Assembly: GCA_020543525.1 (NCBI GenBank)
Contig: JAHYIO010000028.1
Location: 806,001-870,000, forward strand
Length of the DNA stretch: 64,000 nt
Direction of reading: 5' to 3'
DNA from: Coriolopsis trogii
Taxonomy: Eukaryota; Basidiomycota; Agaricomycetes; Polyporales; Polyporaceae
This document shows positions 22,927 to 34,106 of this stretch, in pieces. The notes under the pieces are model-generated. The model was not told the origin of the DNA. It was given only the letters and a program-made list of their open reading frames with translations, and ran no database searches. The position numbers and the translations under genes are program-made. How positions within the stretch are numbered: position 1 is the first letter of the stretch; the number at the start of each line of letters is the position of its first letter.

Positions 22927-25498
22927 ATGGCTAGAAAACGCAAAGTAGAGTCCGACAGCGACAGCGGTGACGACGACGCGTCATATGAGCCTAAGCGGGC
23001 GAGAGCGGATGACGACGACTGGTACCCACCGAAGAAGAGCAGGGGAAAGAGCAAGAGCAAGAGACGCGACACTTTGAACGTGGATGATATCACTGATGAG
23101 TCTAGCCTTGCTCCGTGTGTGCAGAATCTCCCGCACGCAATGAGTCTCCACGTGATTACGCGTCCTGCCCCCCTCCAAGAGGCTCTTATGGGATGGTATG
23201 AAGGCGTCCAAGCCAGCCGTGGTATGCCTTGGCGTAAGCCGTTCGACCCAGCCTGGGACGCAGAGCAGAAAGCGCAGCGAGCCTATGAGGTGTGTCACTA
23301 TCGTATTCACCTCCAGCTACCGAACCAACGCACCGTCAGGTATGGGTGTCGGAGATTATGTTGCAACAGACCCAAGTCGCAACGGTCATTCCCTACTACA
23401 ACAGATGGATGGACAAGTAAGTTCATCTACCGTGATACGGCGAACTTACACTCACTCGCTCCTCCAGGTTCCCAACTATCAGAGACTTAGTAAGCTCACC
23501 GTGATGTGTAACTTGTGCATCCCGTTCTCATGCATGTTCTCAGGCAGCCTCCGACATAGATACGGTGAACGGTCTCTGGAAGGGCCTCGGCTACTATTCC
23601 CGTGCGGCACGTCTACTCAGCGGAGCTCAGAAAGCAGTCAGAGAGTTCGGAGGTCGCCTACCGGATAACGCACAGGACATGGAGTCCAAGATCCCGGGTA
23701 TTGGCAGGTACAGCGCAGGTGCCATATGCTCTATTGCGTACAACCAATGCGTGTCTGTGGTAAGTCGCCGACCCCCTTTCCCGGAGACGGTCTGAACATC
23801 GCAATGGTGGAACAACGCCCTCTTCCGATTTCCATTTCATCAGCTTCTTGAGACGTATCCGGAGGCATTCGTCTTGTCCTCCGACTCTCCGCAGCTGGTG
23901 TCCCAATATGTCGTGATGCGCCATGCTGACGCACGCGCATCTATCTGTTCTTTTCCCAACAGCTTGACGGCAACGTCCATCGGCTCCTCAGCCGCTTCCT
24001 GGCGCTTCACGCACCGCCGAAGGCGAAACCCACTCTTGATGTTCTCTGGGCTGGCGCAAGCGCCTTCGTTTCCGATGCGGACCGGCCAGGTGATCTCAAC
24101 CAGGCGCTGATAGAGCTTGGATCAACGGTCTGCAAGGTACGCGATCCGACTTGCGCCAATTGTCCACTCCAGCGCTGGTGTGCCGCGTATGAACGGCAAC
24201 AGTCCGAGGGAAAAGAACGGAATGTACGGTACCTACCCGTCGACGGTGTCTGTTGGATTGTGTCGCTAGAACTCACCGATGCGATTCGTTTCCAGGGAAA
24301 GACGCATCCGGAGCCGAGCACGTCTTCTAGAGGTGAGGGCGTCCCGGACATCGAGGAATTATGCTCGCTTTGCGAGCCGCTTTCGATCGGCAGCCCAGTC
24401 ACTTCGTATCCTATGAAGCCAGAGAAGAAGAAAGCCAGAGAAGAGCTCGATATAGTGAACGTCGTCGAGTGGCGAAGAGAAAGTACAGGCCAGCGATGGT
24501 TCCTCCTCGTCCGGCGTCCTGCAGGAGGTGAGTGGCACAACTGAGATAGGTGGATGCCGAACGGTGTTCGGCGGTGCATCACGAAGGTTTCAGTCCTGGC
24601 GTGTGATCCCTGCCTACAGCGATGGCGTCTGCCGTCATCACTTTTTGTGTCTTCTGAGTTTTCCGGTCAACATCGTGCTACCAAGAGCGTTACTGAACAC
24701 GTTGCCGTAATTTACAGGCCTTCTCGCTGGACTGCATGAATTTCCCACTGTCCCGGACGTCCCCGTGACCACGTCGCCGTCAGCACAAGTGACGATAGCA
24801 GACACGCTACTGTCCGCGCTTCTGGTCTCTCCGCCTCCAGCAGCCTCGAGATCGACTCGATCCGCCGAACAATCGGACGGCCAGACCCAGGCCTCTCGAC
24901 GCCGCTCGTCTAAACCGTCTACGGACACGCAGAGTCCTAGTGGACTGCGAGTGGCGAAGATTGCTCCAGCTGGTGAGGTCCTGCACGTATTCTCACACAT
25001 CCGGAAGACGTACCGGGTCCAGTGGGTGTTGCTGGAAGGTGGCACCGACGCCGTCGATGGCCCTCCTGCGCTCGTTCGAAGTCCGGACCTGGGGAAGCTT
25101 GGAGACGCTAAGCCAAAGACGTCGAGAGGCGAGATGTCGCGGAAGAACCGAGCCAATGCAAGCGCGAAGGTTCATGCCCCAACTGCCAGCACGCTGCCGG
25201 CCGCGCAGACGACACAATGGGTTCCGCTCGACGCCGTAGCCGATGCCAAGTACGTACCTCCCATGCACTCTGTTCCCCGCCTTTCGTTCCCCTCCCAGCG
25301 TTCAATTTGCTTCCGAGTGTCGGTCTTACTCACTGATGACTTCTTTTGCTTCCTCACGACGCTCTCAATCTGTCGTTGTCTTCCATTGTCGCCCTTCGTA
25401 GTATCGGCACGGGCGTCATGAAGATTTGGCGGCAAGTATGTGCCCTCTGGGAAGACGGCGAAGCCGCCCGCAACGGCGGCGGCGAAGACGACAATTGA
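22927..25498 (+). CDS. A/G-specific adenine DNA glycosylase (MutY/MUTYH)
   Basis: Removes adenine mispaired with 8-oxoguanine. The ATG at 22927 opens a nuclear-type N-terminus with basic and acidic clusters ([22 protein letters not shown]). The catalytic domain shows the MPWRKPFDP start, [20 protein letters not shown], the helix-hairpin-helix [17 protein letters not shown] and, after an intron region of about 200 nt (23760-23962), [12 protein letters not shown] with the catalytic Asp. The Fe-S cluster ligands are Cys-x6-Cys-x2-Cys-x5-Cys in [18 protein letters not shown] Nudix-like recognition domain follows ([36 protein letters not shown]), interrupted by a Ser/Arg-rich insert. The last exon ends [15 protein letters not shown]. 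The gene looks complete. Confidence 0.94.
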
Positions 25499-28400
25499 AC
25501 GCTGTGACGCGTTTGACTTCAGGTCCCCCGCCGACGCCGCGTGCGGACGACCCTCAATCATACTGATCGCTCCACCACCCACCTTTCTTGGAACATTTCA
25601 CCAGGCGTCGTGTACCTCCTTTCCGAACACGTACAAGCGTGCTAAATGCCGATAGGGCGGCGCACGCTGCGGCCGGAGATGATCGCCTGTCGGGCCCGCG
25701 AAAGTCTAAATCTGCGGCCAGCTGATCTGAACTCTGAAGGCGCACTTGACGGCATCCCCTTCCCTTCCCTATCATTCCCTTCGGACGGATTCCCAGCTAC
25801 CTGCATTCCGATCGCTGCCGTGGCCAGCGGCAAGGGCCCAGCGTGCTGGGTACGTGTCATTGGGTCGTGTGGGGGTGTGCAGCGCAGTCACCTGCGCGAG
25901 GCAAGGGTCGTCCGAGGAAGGGGATGGAGGGTGTGCGCGCGCAGAACGCGGGCGCGGACGCGGATGCTAATCTATCCATATCCGGTACATGAGCCCCTCC
26001 TCCAGGACGGAGCGGGCTGCTCGGTGTTGGTCGGGGCGGTAGTCTGAGCGGATGTTTTTTTGTCGAGCTGCACTTGATCGAGAGGCGAGGTTTTGTTTCG
26101 CGAGACTCGCAGCAGAGGTTGGAACGGTATAGTGTGCGCCTCCGTCCACCTTTTCTCCGCTTGACGCGGAATGAATCGTGATGGAGGACGACATACCCCT
26201 GAGGTAGGTTCGGCGGCTCTGCATAGCGTCATGTTGGATGGCAATTGGAAGCAAAAGAGTATGATTCTAATATACGTAGCTCCGTTTGGACTTGGATATC
26301 ACGCAAAAAGGTGGCTTTAGCTGTCAACTACATCACTGTAACTGTAACCCCGGTTTGCAAGCGATCCCGCGTCGCTTGTGTTGTTGCCCAGCATCGTAAG
26401 CGTTTGAGACACATCGCCGACCTCTGCTCGTCCATGAACAGACCCTGCGTTCCAAGACTACATACCGACTTGTCCGTCCCATGCGCACGGATCAAGCAGA
26501 TGTGAGCTGAGCTCAGAGTCAGGGTCCATTCCACCCGATCGCCCGTGGCGTACAGTAACTGCCGAAAAGAGAACAAGGTTTGAGGTGGACCGCGTTGGCA
26601 TTTGGATCTCCGCCCGGCGGCTCCACCTTTGACACATTGACATCTCGCATCGAGTCGAAGCCTGGCATCAGATTCAGAACGTAGCACATGGGAGCACCCA
26701 GTCGGCCCCAGTCGACGCATCAAAACCACCGGCGAGAGCGGCGCCGTCGTTCCTGCCTGCAGTCCTGGATCTCTCGTTCAGCCGCATTCAACCCAAGCGT
26801 AACACTTTAGCAGCTCAGGTACTCGACTTTCCCCCCTTTCGGAAGTGATACAGTGGTGAACCAGACGCACTTGCACGCCCACCGAGCGCCAGAAAACCGC
26901 CCAGGCGTGGAAAGGGAGCATCCGAATCGGGACAAGCCGCCACAGAGTTGTATTTCACCGATCCCCCGTGGCGCGCCGTACAGTTATCCAGGGTTTCGAC
27001 AGTTCAGCCACTGACGCCATCGCCCGGTACGCCCACCCGACGCTCGGCCGTTCCTACCGCGCTCGGTCGTTTTGTTTTCACGTTACTCACCTGTATCCCA
27101 AGTTTCAAGCGGAGCCCTACCTACGTGCGCCTTATGAGGCATGATGCCTTACGTCCATAAGTCGAGGACTATGAGCAGAGTCGAGACAGAGCGTGCGCTT
27201 GACGTCGTCGACGTCGACGTTAACGTTCGCCCCAAGCTCCCAGTCTCAAAAGGTTTCGAGGTGTCCCCCACCTATTTTCGGAGACGACTTCGCCGCCTCC
27301 ATGGTGGCGTCGTCGGACTCGGTCCGCCCGAACGGCCAAGGCTCGCGAAGGGCGGCGTCGATCGCGCGCCGCGCCCAGGGACCAAGTCGACGCGAATTTG
27401 AGTTCGGATTCGCCGCCGTCTGCATCTTCCATGCTACTCGTTTTACGCGTCCAGCAAGTATACGTACTTACAATCTGCCCGGTGGCAAGACGTCCCCACC
27501 GGCTCGATCGTCATGCACAGTCTGAGAGGTATGGATCGCCGTCGAAATGCAGACGGATGCGATCGAAGAGCCGCAGGCATTCACGTGGCAGAACTCAAGA
27601 GACATGCACGGCGCACGCGATGCAAATGCGGGATATCCAATGAATAGCTAATACATGCCCAATAATTGGGGGCGGGGGTATGTTAGGTGTACATTTTCGT
27701 GTGGGGGATAGAGTACAATCGACAGCTAGCTAGTGGCGAGTCCGTAGATGCAAGCGATGTATCGGCGGAGAAAACAGGGACAAGACAAGAAAGTGCGATG
27801 CGAAACCAAGACCAGGGGGTATTCAGACTACAGACTGCAAGACCTGAAGAACAACACGGGAGGAAACTGTAGACGACGGAGGGGGGTAGGACCGATGGGA
27901 TGAGAAGCATAGAGACGAACAAGCAGATCAAATGCGAACAGAGATGGGCGTCGTGAACGAAAAACCTGACAGGCACATGAGAATACGATAGATGGGGATG
28001 GGGTGACGGGTATAGTCCAGGTGGAACGGCGTTCGCAAATCGTGGCAGGAGGGCGTAGAGGGGTCAAGGTCAAACAAGAAAATAGCTACGCCACCCATGG
28101 CGTCCGTAGAATATACGTATCGTGTGCGACGTAGAAGGCATCCGTTTTCGATGACAGCACGAGGTCGTTCCACGTTTGATCCACGAATGGCGGCTTGTCC
28201 GGGAGGCAGGGAGAAAGAAATCGCTATTTGACGGCTCGAAGTCTGATGGACGACAATTTTGCATCTAGCGGCGTGTACCGCAACGCGGGTGTGGAAAAGT
28301 GGCGGATGAGTGGGTATGGCAGGTGTGGGCCTGCGAAGGGGTGTGATGTCGTGATGGGGCAGCCACTCGGTCTTGTGGGACGCTTGCCTCCTCAAGTCTA

Positions 28401-28560
28401 GACCTCTGACGCTCTACGATAGCACACTCACTCGAGCGTGGTCACGCGCCAGCCCTCTCGATCTCCCTAGAGGCGGCAGTCGAAAAGGAAGCCTGGCGAT
28501 GACGGAACGCAAGCCCCCTTTTCGTAAGCGGTGCCTGCATTCGACGTCTCTACGACGAAA
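25499..28560. other. Gene-poor tract downstream of the WOPR gene
   Basis: About 3 kb lies between the stop codons of MutY (+) and the WOPR gene (-). No frame shows a domain or a spliceable continuation. Overlapping palindromes GTCGACGTCGAC (27207-27218) and ACGTTAACGT (27217-27226) sit in a CG-rich patch. The part near 27650-28560 may be a long WOPR 3' UTR. Confidence 0.5.
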
Positions 28561-30085
28561 TCACCACCGCGAGCCGCCACGAACCAGCGTCGGTTTCGTG
28601 TCGTCTTCACTGAAGCGGTCATATGGCGAACTGTGCCCATTCAAAGGACTCGCCCACGAACGCCTGTGGGAGTCGTTCGATTCCGGGGTGGAGAAACGCT
28701 TTAGGTACAGCTCGTCCATGGGGTCGCGTGGCCGCTGAGGTTGCAGACCCTGCAGGTACGATAGAGGAACCAGCTTCGGCCCGGCCTTGTCGGTCTTCAA
28801 CGGCAGCGAGACGTTCGAAGGTGGAGTAAGCGGTGAAGAGAAGGTCCGAGGCGAGGTCGCGGGATCAGACGAGGAAGACGAGGACTGGGTATACGGAGAC
28901 GGATCCCGATACCCAATGAGACCTGTGTCATGGATGTTTGGCAGGGGCCCGTTAGACGGTGCTGTCGGATGGTGCGTATGGGATATTATGGGTCGCGCCG
29001 AGTAGTCAGCGGACTCGTAAGAGCTCCGCGGAGTGGGGTATGCGTTCTGAGCGGGCGTATATGCATGGTGTGAGGAGTGTGTCGGACGCGGAGAACTCGA
29101 TGACCACTTGTGTTCGTGAGTGTATGGCATAGGAGGCTGCATGTGGATGCCCCAAGGCTCGTGTGTCGCTGCGCCTATGTCCTCAACGAGCATGGGTTCA
29201 TTGCGCTTCCCGAGCTTGCTTGCGCGTGCGCTCTTGAACATGCCCTCTGGGACAGGAACATCGCCGACGCCGGGAATAGAGTCTATGGTCCCAAGGCTGT
29301 CTAGAGTGGTCTGACTGAAGTAAGCGGCTGTTGGACAAAGTCAGTGGCATATCACGGCGGACGAGGAGCACAACGTACTCAAATGCCACTTCCGGGTGAT
29401 TCCGCGTGGCCGGTCTTCAGGGAGAGAAACATGGACACTGTATGTCTGCTTGATAAGACGCTCTGCTTCTGATCTAGAGAAGGGGAGGTTCCCTCGGGTG
29501 TCGCGTCTTCTGGAACAGAAGAGAGGACGTCGTTGGTCATACATATAACGCATGACAATGGTGGTGCATACCGCATGATACTGGCCCATTTCGCAGAGGG
29601 ATTGCTGGGATCTTCGTGGACTTCATTTTCGCGTTGATGATAGAAGAGAAACTCCTACATGTATGCATGCTTGAGCAAACAGCAGAGGGGGCAGAGCATA
29701 GGGTGCAGCAGAAACTCACGTCGCGAACTCGACTTGGTCCCCAGCCCATGCCGTCAGTCCTATCCGCGACGAGGGATAAGCGAAACGCGTCGAAAGCGGA
29801 GAGAACAAAGAAAGCGCGCACCATCGTTCCATGCCCATACCAGTGGCCTCAGAGTTGGCGCAACGCTCCTCCCAAATGTAGACGCAGCCAGAGGAGATAC
29901 TGCATAAGAGCCAAATAAGGACCCACAGACAAAAAGGCAGATTGGCGAGATACGCACGCTCTGCGTTCCTCGGCATCGAGCCTACGAGTGGTCATGGGGA
30001 GAATGTTGCGAGCGACGGCGTAGAAAATCTGGAGGGCATCGCGAGTGGAGCGAATGCGGATGTTGGTCAGGGTGGGCTGCTGCAT
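28561..30085 (-). CDS. WOPR-domain transcription factor (Gti1/Pac2, Wor1/Ryp1 family)
   Basis: WOPR proteins bind DNA and act as master switches of morphology, development and secondary metabolism in fungi. Splicing gives six exons (29958-30085, 29822-29899, 29720-29759, 29572-29654, 29379-29509, 28561-29327) totalling exactly 409 codons. The first WOPR half contains RIRSTRDALQIFYAVARNIL, RRLDAEERRAISSGCVYIWE, GMERWTDGMGWGPSRVRD and EFLFYHQRE. The second half contains ERLIKQTYSVHV, ITRKWHLTAYFSQTTLDSLG and the block IPGVGDVPVPEGMFKSARAS. The C-terminal half is disordered, rich in Ser, Pro and His, typical of the family. Exon 1/intron 1 is misleading unspliced, because the intron's other frame encodes a false hydrophobic segment. 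The gene stands alone between two empty tracts of 3-4 kb. Confidence 0.94.
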
Positions 30086-30099
30086 GGCGGCAGGGGCGG

Positions 30100-30160
30100 A
30101 AGGGATGATGGGTCGAGAAGAGGGCGGGGGAGGGGGCGGGGAGGGGACATTTATACAGGC
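30100..30160 (-). promoter_or_regulatory. Candidate core promoter of the WOPR gene
   Basis: On the minus strand a TATAAATG element (30148-30155) lies about 63 nt before the WOPR ATG and is followed by a pyrimidine-rich run (CCCCTCCCCGCCCCCTCC, about 30127-30147). TATA followed by a CT-rich tract is a common arrangement before fungal start sites. Function is inferred from position only. Confidence 0.5.
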
Positions 30161-33100
30161 TAGCTTAGCGCTGATTGGGCCCTTGCTGGTGGCTCAAGAA
30201 AGGTTAAGTAGGAGCCAGGGGCCAAATGAAGCAGGGGATCCCCGAATCTCAAGAAGGCTCCCGATTGAGTTTGCATTAACTTTGCCGCCCAAAATTAAAC
30301 ACAACTCCGCAGATCGGGGCTTGAACTCGCCAACAGGCCAAACACACACAAACTCCTCCCGGTCGCTCTCCTCCGACCGCCGCCCGGGCTGTCGATGGCA
30401 GTGGGGACAAGCACCAGCATGCGCACAAGCACAACGACCCTGTCTAACACTCAAAACACGCATCGAAACTTTCAGCTCAGTTCGCATCATGTCTGTGCCC
30501 TCGAACATCATACGCCACTAAGTTTATCAGCACATGCGTCTGCAGGGGCCCGTGGACCCTTTGGACCCTTTCTCCACCTTCGCGCACGTTGATTGCCGCG
30601 CGCCTTGGTCGCTTCACTCGTCCGAGGGCATTTATCTGCGCTCGCTGATGGCTGCATGATAGCCGCTGCTCCCGGACGATGTGCGCGGGAGACAGAGCCC
30701 AGGCTGGCCCTGGTGGCACAGCGAAGGAGACAAACTGACAAGGACTTGGATCCGCTGGCCCGCGTCCGTGGCCGTGGGCCGTGTCGTCGTCGCTGCCGTC
30801 GTTCTAGCGCATGCGGTCGAGGAGCGAGAAGAGAAAAGCCGGGCTGGGAGAAATCCGCCGAAAGATAGCGGAGGCTGCATTCAGTCTGGGGCAGGCTGGC
30901 CGCCCGGCGAGGGGGCGCTGGGCAGGAGCGGCGGCAGGCCAAGGGCAGCTGAGGCCTCTTGAATTGCTCCCGCGAGCGTGTAGACCCAATCAGGGTTGTA
31001 CGTACACAGCTCGCCACTCAATCTATTAGATTAGATTGACCGTGGGAGCGTATCCCCTTATTTGCCGGTCCGATCCTCTAGCGGCAACTCGCGCTGTCCT
31101 TCAACTTTGTCTCTCAGCTCAACCTGCTGAGCCTCCTTCCCGCGCGCTGAATGTCCCCAGAGCCCCTCCCACACCCATCCCGGCCATCCATTCCTGGCCT
31201 CGCGTCGCCCGCATATCACTTCTGACAACATATCTATTCCCGCGACTCCCTTCTCCGCGGCGATGGTCTGCACAACAACACAGAATGCCCGGCTGGCAAC
31301 CACGTCCTACTAGAGAACAATAGCATCAGAACCAGCCACGCGCGAGACCTCCCACCCGGACCCTAAACTCGAACAGGGATTGCGCCAGCAAAAGCACTTC
31401 CTCCGTGCTGAGTAAGGCTGGCACCGTACATATGCGCGTCCGATGGCGGTTGCGGACAGCGTGGACCCTGGCCAGTTAACATGCTCACATCACCATCCGT
31501 GTCCGTTGCTGCGAGCGAGCGAGCGTCATGTCTGGCATGGGAAACGAACTCTAAACGTTTCAAAATCGCCCCACCCCACCAGCGCACGGACGGCGGCGGT
31601 CGACGGGCGATGGCGATGTCGATGCGGATCCCACCAGCTGGTCTGCGCGCAGTTGGCGGCCGTGCGAGCGTGCATTGTCATGATCACCTCTCTCGGGTCC
31701 TTTCCGCGCGCTCTCGGTGATCACGTACGCCAGATCACGTACCCACGCTCTCGTCTGCACGCTTATTCCACGTTCGCCCGCAGGCGATTGGGTCTGACAC
31801 GCCGCACGGTGTCCACGGGTGCCCCATGGGAGAGCTCCGCGCCCTTAGACTGTGCTCTCCCATCCGGGCCCTCCTGCCGTCGAATTCTTGACGTGTAAGC
31901 AAAAGCATCGCGGGAGAAGACAAGCGAGAGTCTCCCCTGCCACGGCTGCCCACATGAACACCTTCATCTATCTTCCGCCAGTCGACGGCTACCCCCCTTC
32001 CCCACCCAAGCGGTCTATTTCGCGATTCTCCCATCGCCTGCAGGGGTGCCCAGACTCGAGAGAAGGGGGCTCCTCGGAACCAACGATTCCTCCGCCGAAG
32101 ATAATGGCGCAATGGCCGGTCAGGCCACATTGCCTGCTCGCCCACTCAATCTCGGCCCTTGCGCATCCTCCTGACGTCCCAAAGCTCAGTGAGAGTCTCG
32201 GAGAGGGAGGCGGGTTTCCGTAACGAAAACATAGAACGTACTCATCGAACAACGCCCCATAGTGAGCGTGAACACTCAGGCCCATCTCCCCTCAATCGCC
32301 TGTCGCGAGCAATACAACTTCGACCGTTGCGTAAGTCGGGAAGAGAACGAGCGGAAAACTTTCTCCCACTCCGCCTTCGCCAAACGGGCCACACGGCAGA
32401 CGATCTCGTACTCGCAGGGCTCCTCGGCGATACATAGGCGGACGCGAAGGTGCCGCATGCCACACAAGCAGCGAGACGAGGTCCGTGTTGCGTGTGCCAC
32501 GGGTGGGAAGAAATCGACCGTCCGCGCTAGGGACCACTACCAGACTGTCTGGGCAGCGGCGAGCGAAACGATGATGCGCAGTGCGCATGGAGTCTGACGC
32601 GTTTGGCTCTCGGGACCTTTTGCTTTTTCGCGTGAAGCACAAACCTCCGCAAGGGCCCCGCGAGCCCCTTCTTTTTTTTCGTCCTCTCCTGCGCGTGCGA
32701 GGGAAGGAGAGAGGACGTGACGGCGTATGAAGTCATTTCTCGCATTCTCGTCCCTCCTTACCGCCCCTAGGCCCCCCACCAGTGTGAACGCTCGTATCTG
32801 CGGGTGCGTTTGCACCGCGGGATGCGATGGGCAGCCAATCTGTGGCTCCGCACTCCGCCCGTGAGGAGCTGTATCAGCGCATCCCTGCCCTGTCATACCC
32901 AGGACGCACCCTCCCCCCTCACCTACCCTCCTCAGCCTGGGAGGGCCTGCCTCGGACGTCGACGGCCATACGCGTGCGGATCGCCCCGAGACGAGGGGGC
33001 TGCTTCCCCGAGCAGACGAGGTGTGCCAAAGGCTGCAAGCTTCAAGCTCAAGTCAGACAAGCACAAGGTCTGCAGAATCCTAGGCGACGCCCGCCCGAGA

Positions 33101-34106
33101 CCGATCCGACGGCGTACCCGAACTCGTCACCGTTCTCGACTTCCGCTCTGCCCTCGTCGACGTCGACAGGTGCTCATGGAGGTCGAATGGCAATGCTCGT
33201 TCCGAACGGGGAAGACGGGAGACGGGGAAACCGGGTACTGGATGCCCCATCACGCCCCCCACCTCCACCCCACCCCCTCACGCACTTGAGCTCTCCCATC
33301 CGAAAGAAGCGTCAGGGCAGGAGAAGCGCGCTGCCAGGTAGACTCTAGCTCGTGTGAGTCCGGGCCCGTACGCATGCACACACGCGCGCATTTCGAGGGC
33401 GGCCACGTTCATCGTGGCGGCAGCGGCAAGCACGACTCGAAGTCCGATGGTGGCGCAGGGCGAGAGGGGTCGGGTCGAGCGCGACGCCTTGACCTTGCCT
33501 TGCTCTGATGGAGGGTCAGCGAGTTCAGCCGCGTGTCGTCTCGGGAAGGATGCAAAGGACCACGGTTCGGTCTATGGTCCTATCTAGAAGCGTCACGGCG
33601 CTGCGCACACTCCCCTTCCTTCCGCCACCGTCCGGGCTTCCGTTCAGCGGAAACTGAATCGCACACACACGCAAGACGCCCTGGAGGCGTAGATCGGAGT
33701 TGGAAGGCTCGAGGGACTAGAGCGTGAGAGGGGGGTACTGAAACGCCGTACGAGCCTGTCGTCACCAACTCGTCGCGTTGGTACGGTAAAGTTCACGCAC
33801 TGATGATGTCGATTTCGGGCGGGTGGGGACCTAGACAGGAGAAGGGGAGGGGTGTGGATCGAAACATTACGGACTGACGGCATGTCCTAATACAAATACT
33901 GAATACCCTCGTCAATTGAGGGAGGGCAAGGGGAGCGAGCGGTGGTTGTAGCACTGTCACACCGGAATCGAAACGCCCTAGTCAACGCCCGCCGGGCTCC
34001 AGGATCCGGAGGGCAAGCGGGTGTGGGTCCTCATGATTTGAACGGTTGATCGCAGAAGGTTGACGTCGAAAGTCATGCGTGAGCCGCCAGGATGACAACC
34101 GTGCCC
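30161..34106. other. Gene-free tract upstream of the WOPR gene
   Basis: Nearly 4 kb separates the WOPR promoter from the stop of the DNAJC11-like gene. Open frames (for example 32804-33289 and 32827-33348, +) are Pro/Arg/Ser-rich and domain-less. An AT-richer island at about 30272-30302 contains TTAACTTTG and AAAATTAAAC. A T-run occurs near 32670. The tract may be an extended regulatory region or a long 5' leader of the WOPR gene. Confidence 0.5.

Noticed and set aside
30295..30395. Possible minus-strand tRNA (GGCTTGAAC resembles an inverted B-box)
   Set aside because: The flanking bases do not form a T-stem and no A-box or acceptor stem is found.
32804..33348. Two overlapping plus-strand frames of 161 and 173 codons in the WOPR upstream tract
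   Set aside because: They are Pro/Arg/Ser-rich with no domain and no splice partners, and each is a frame-shifted shadow of the other in GC-rich DNA.
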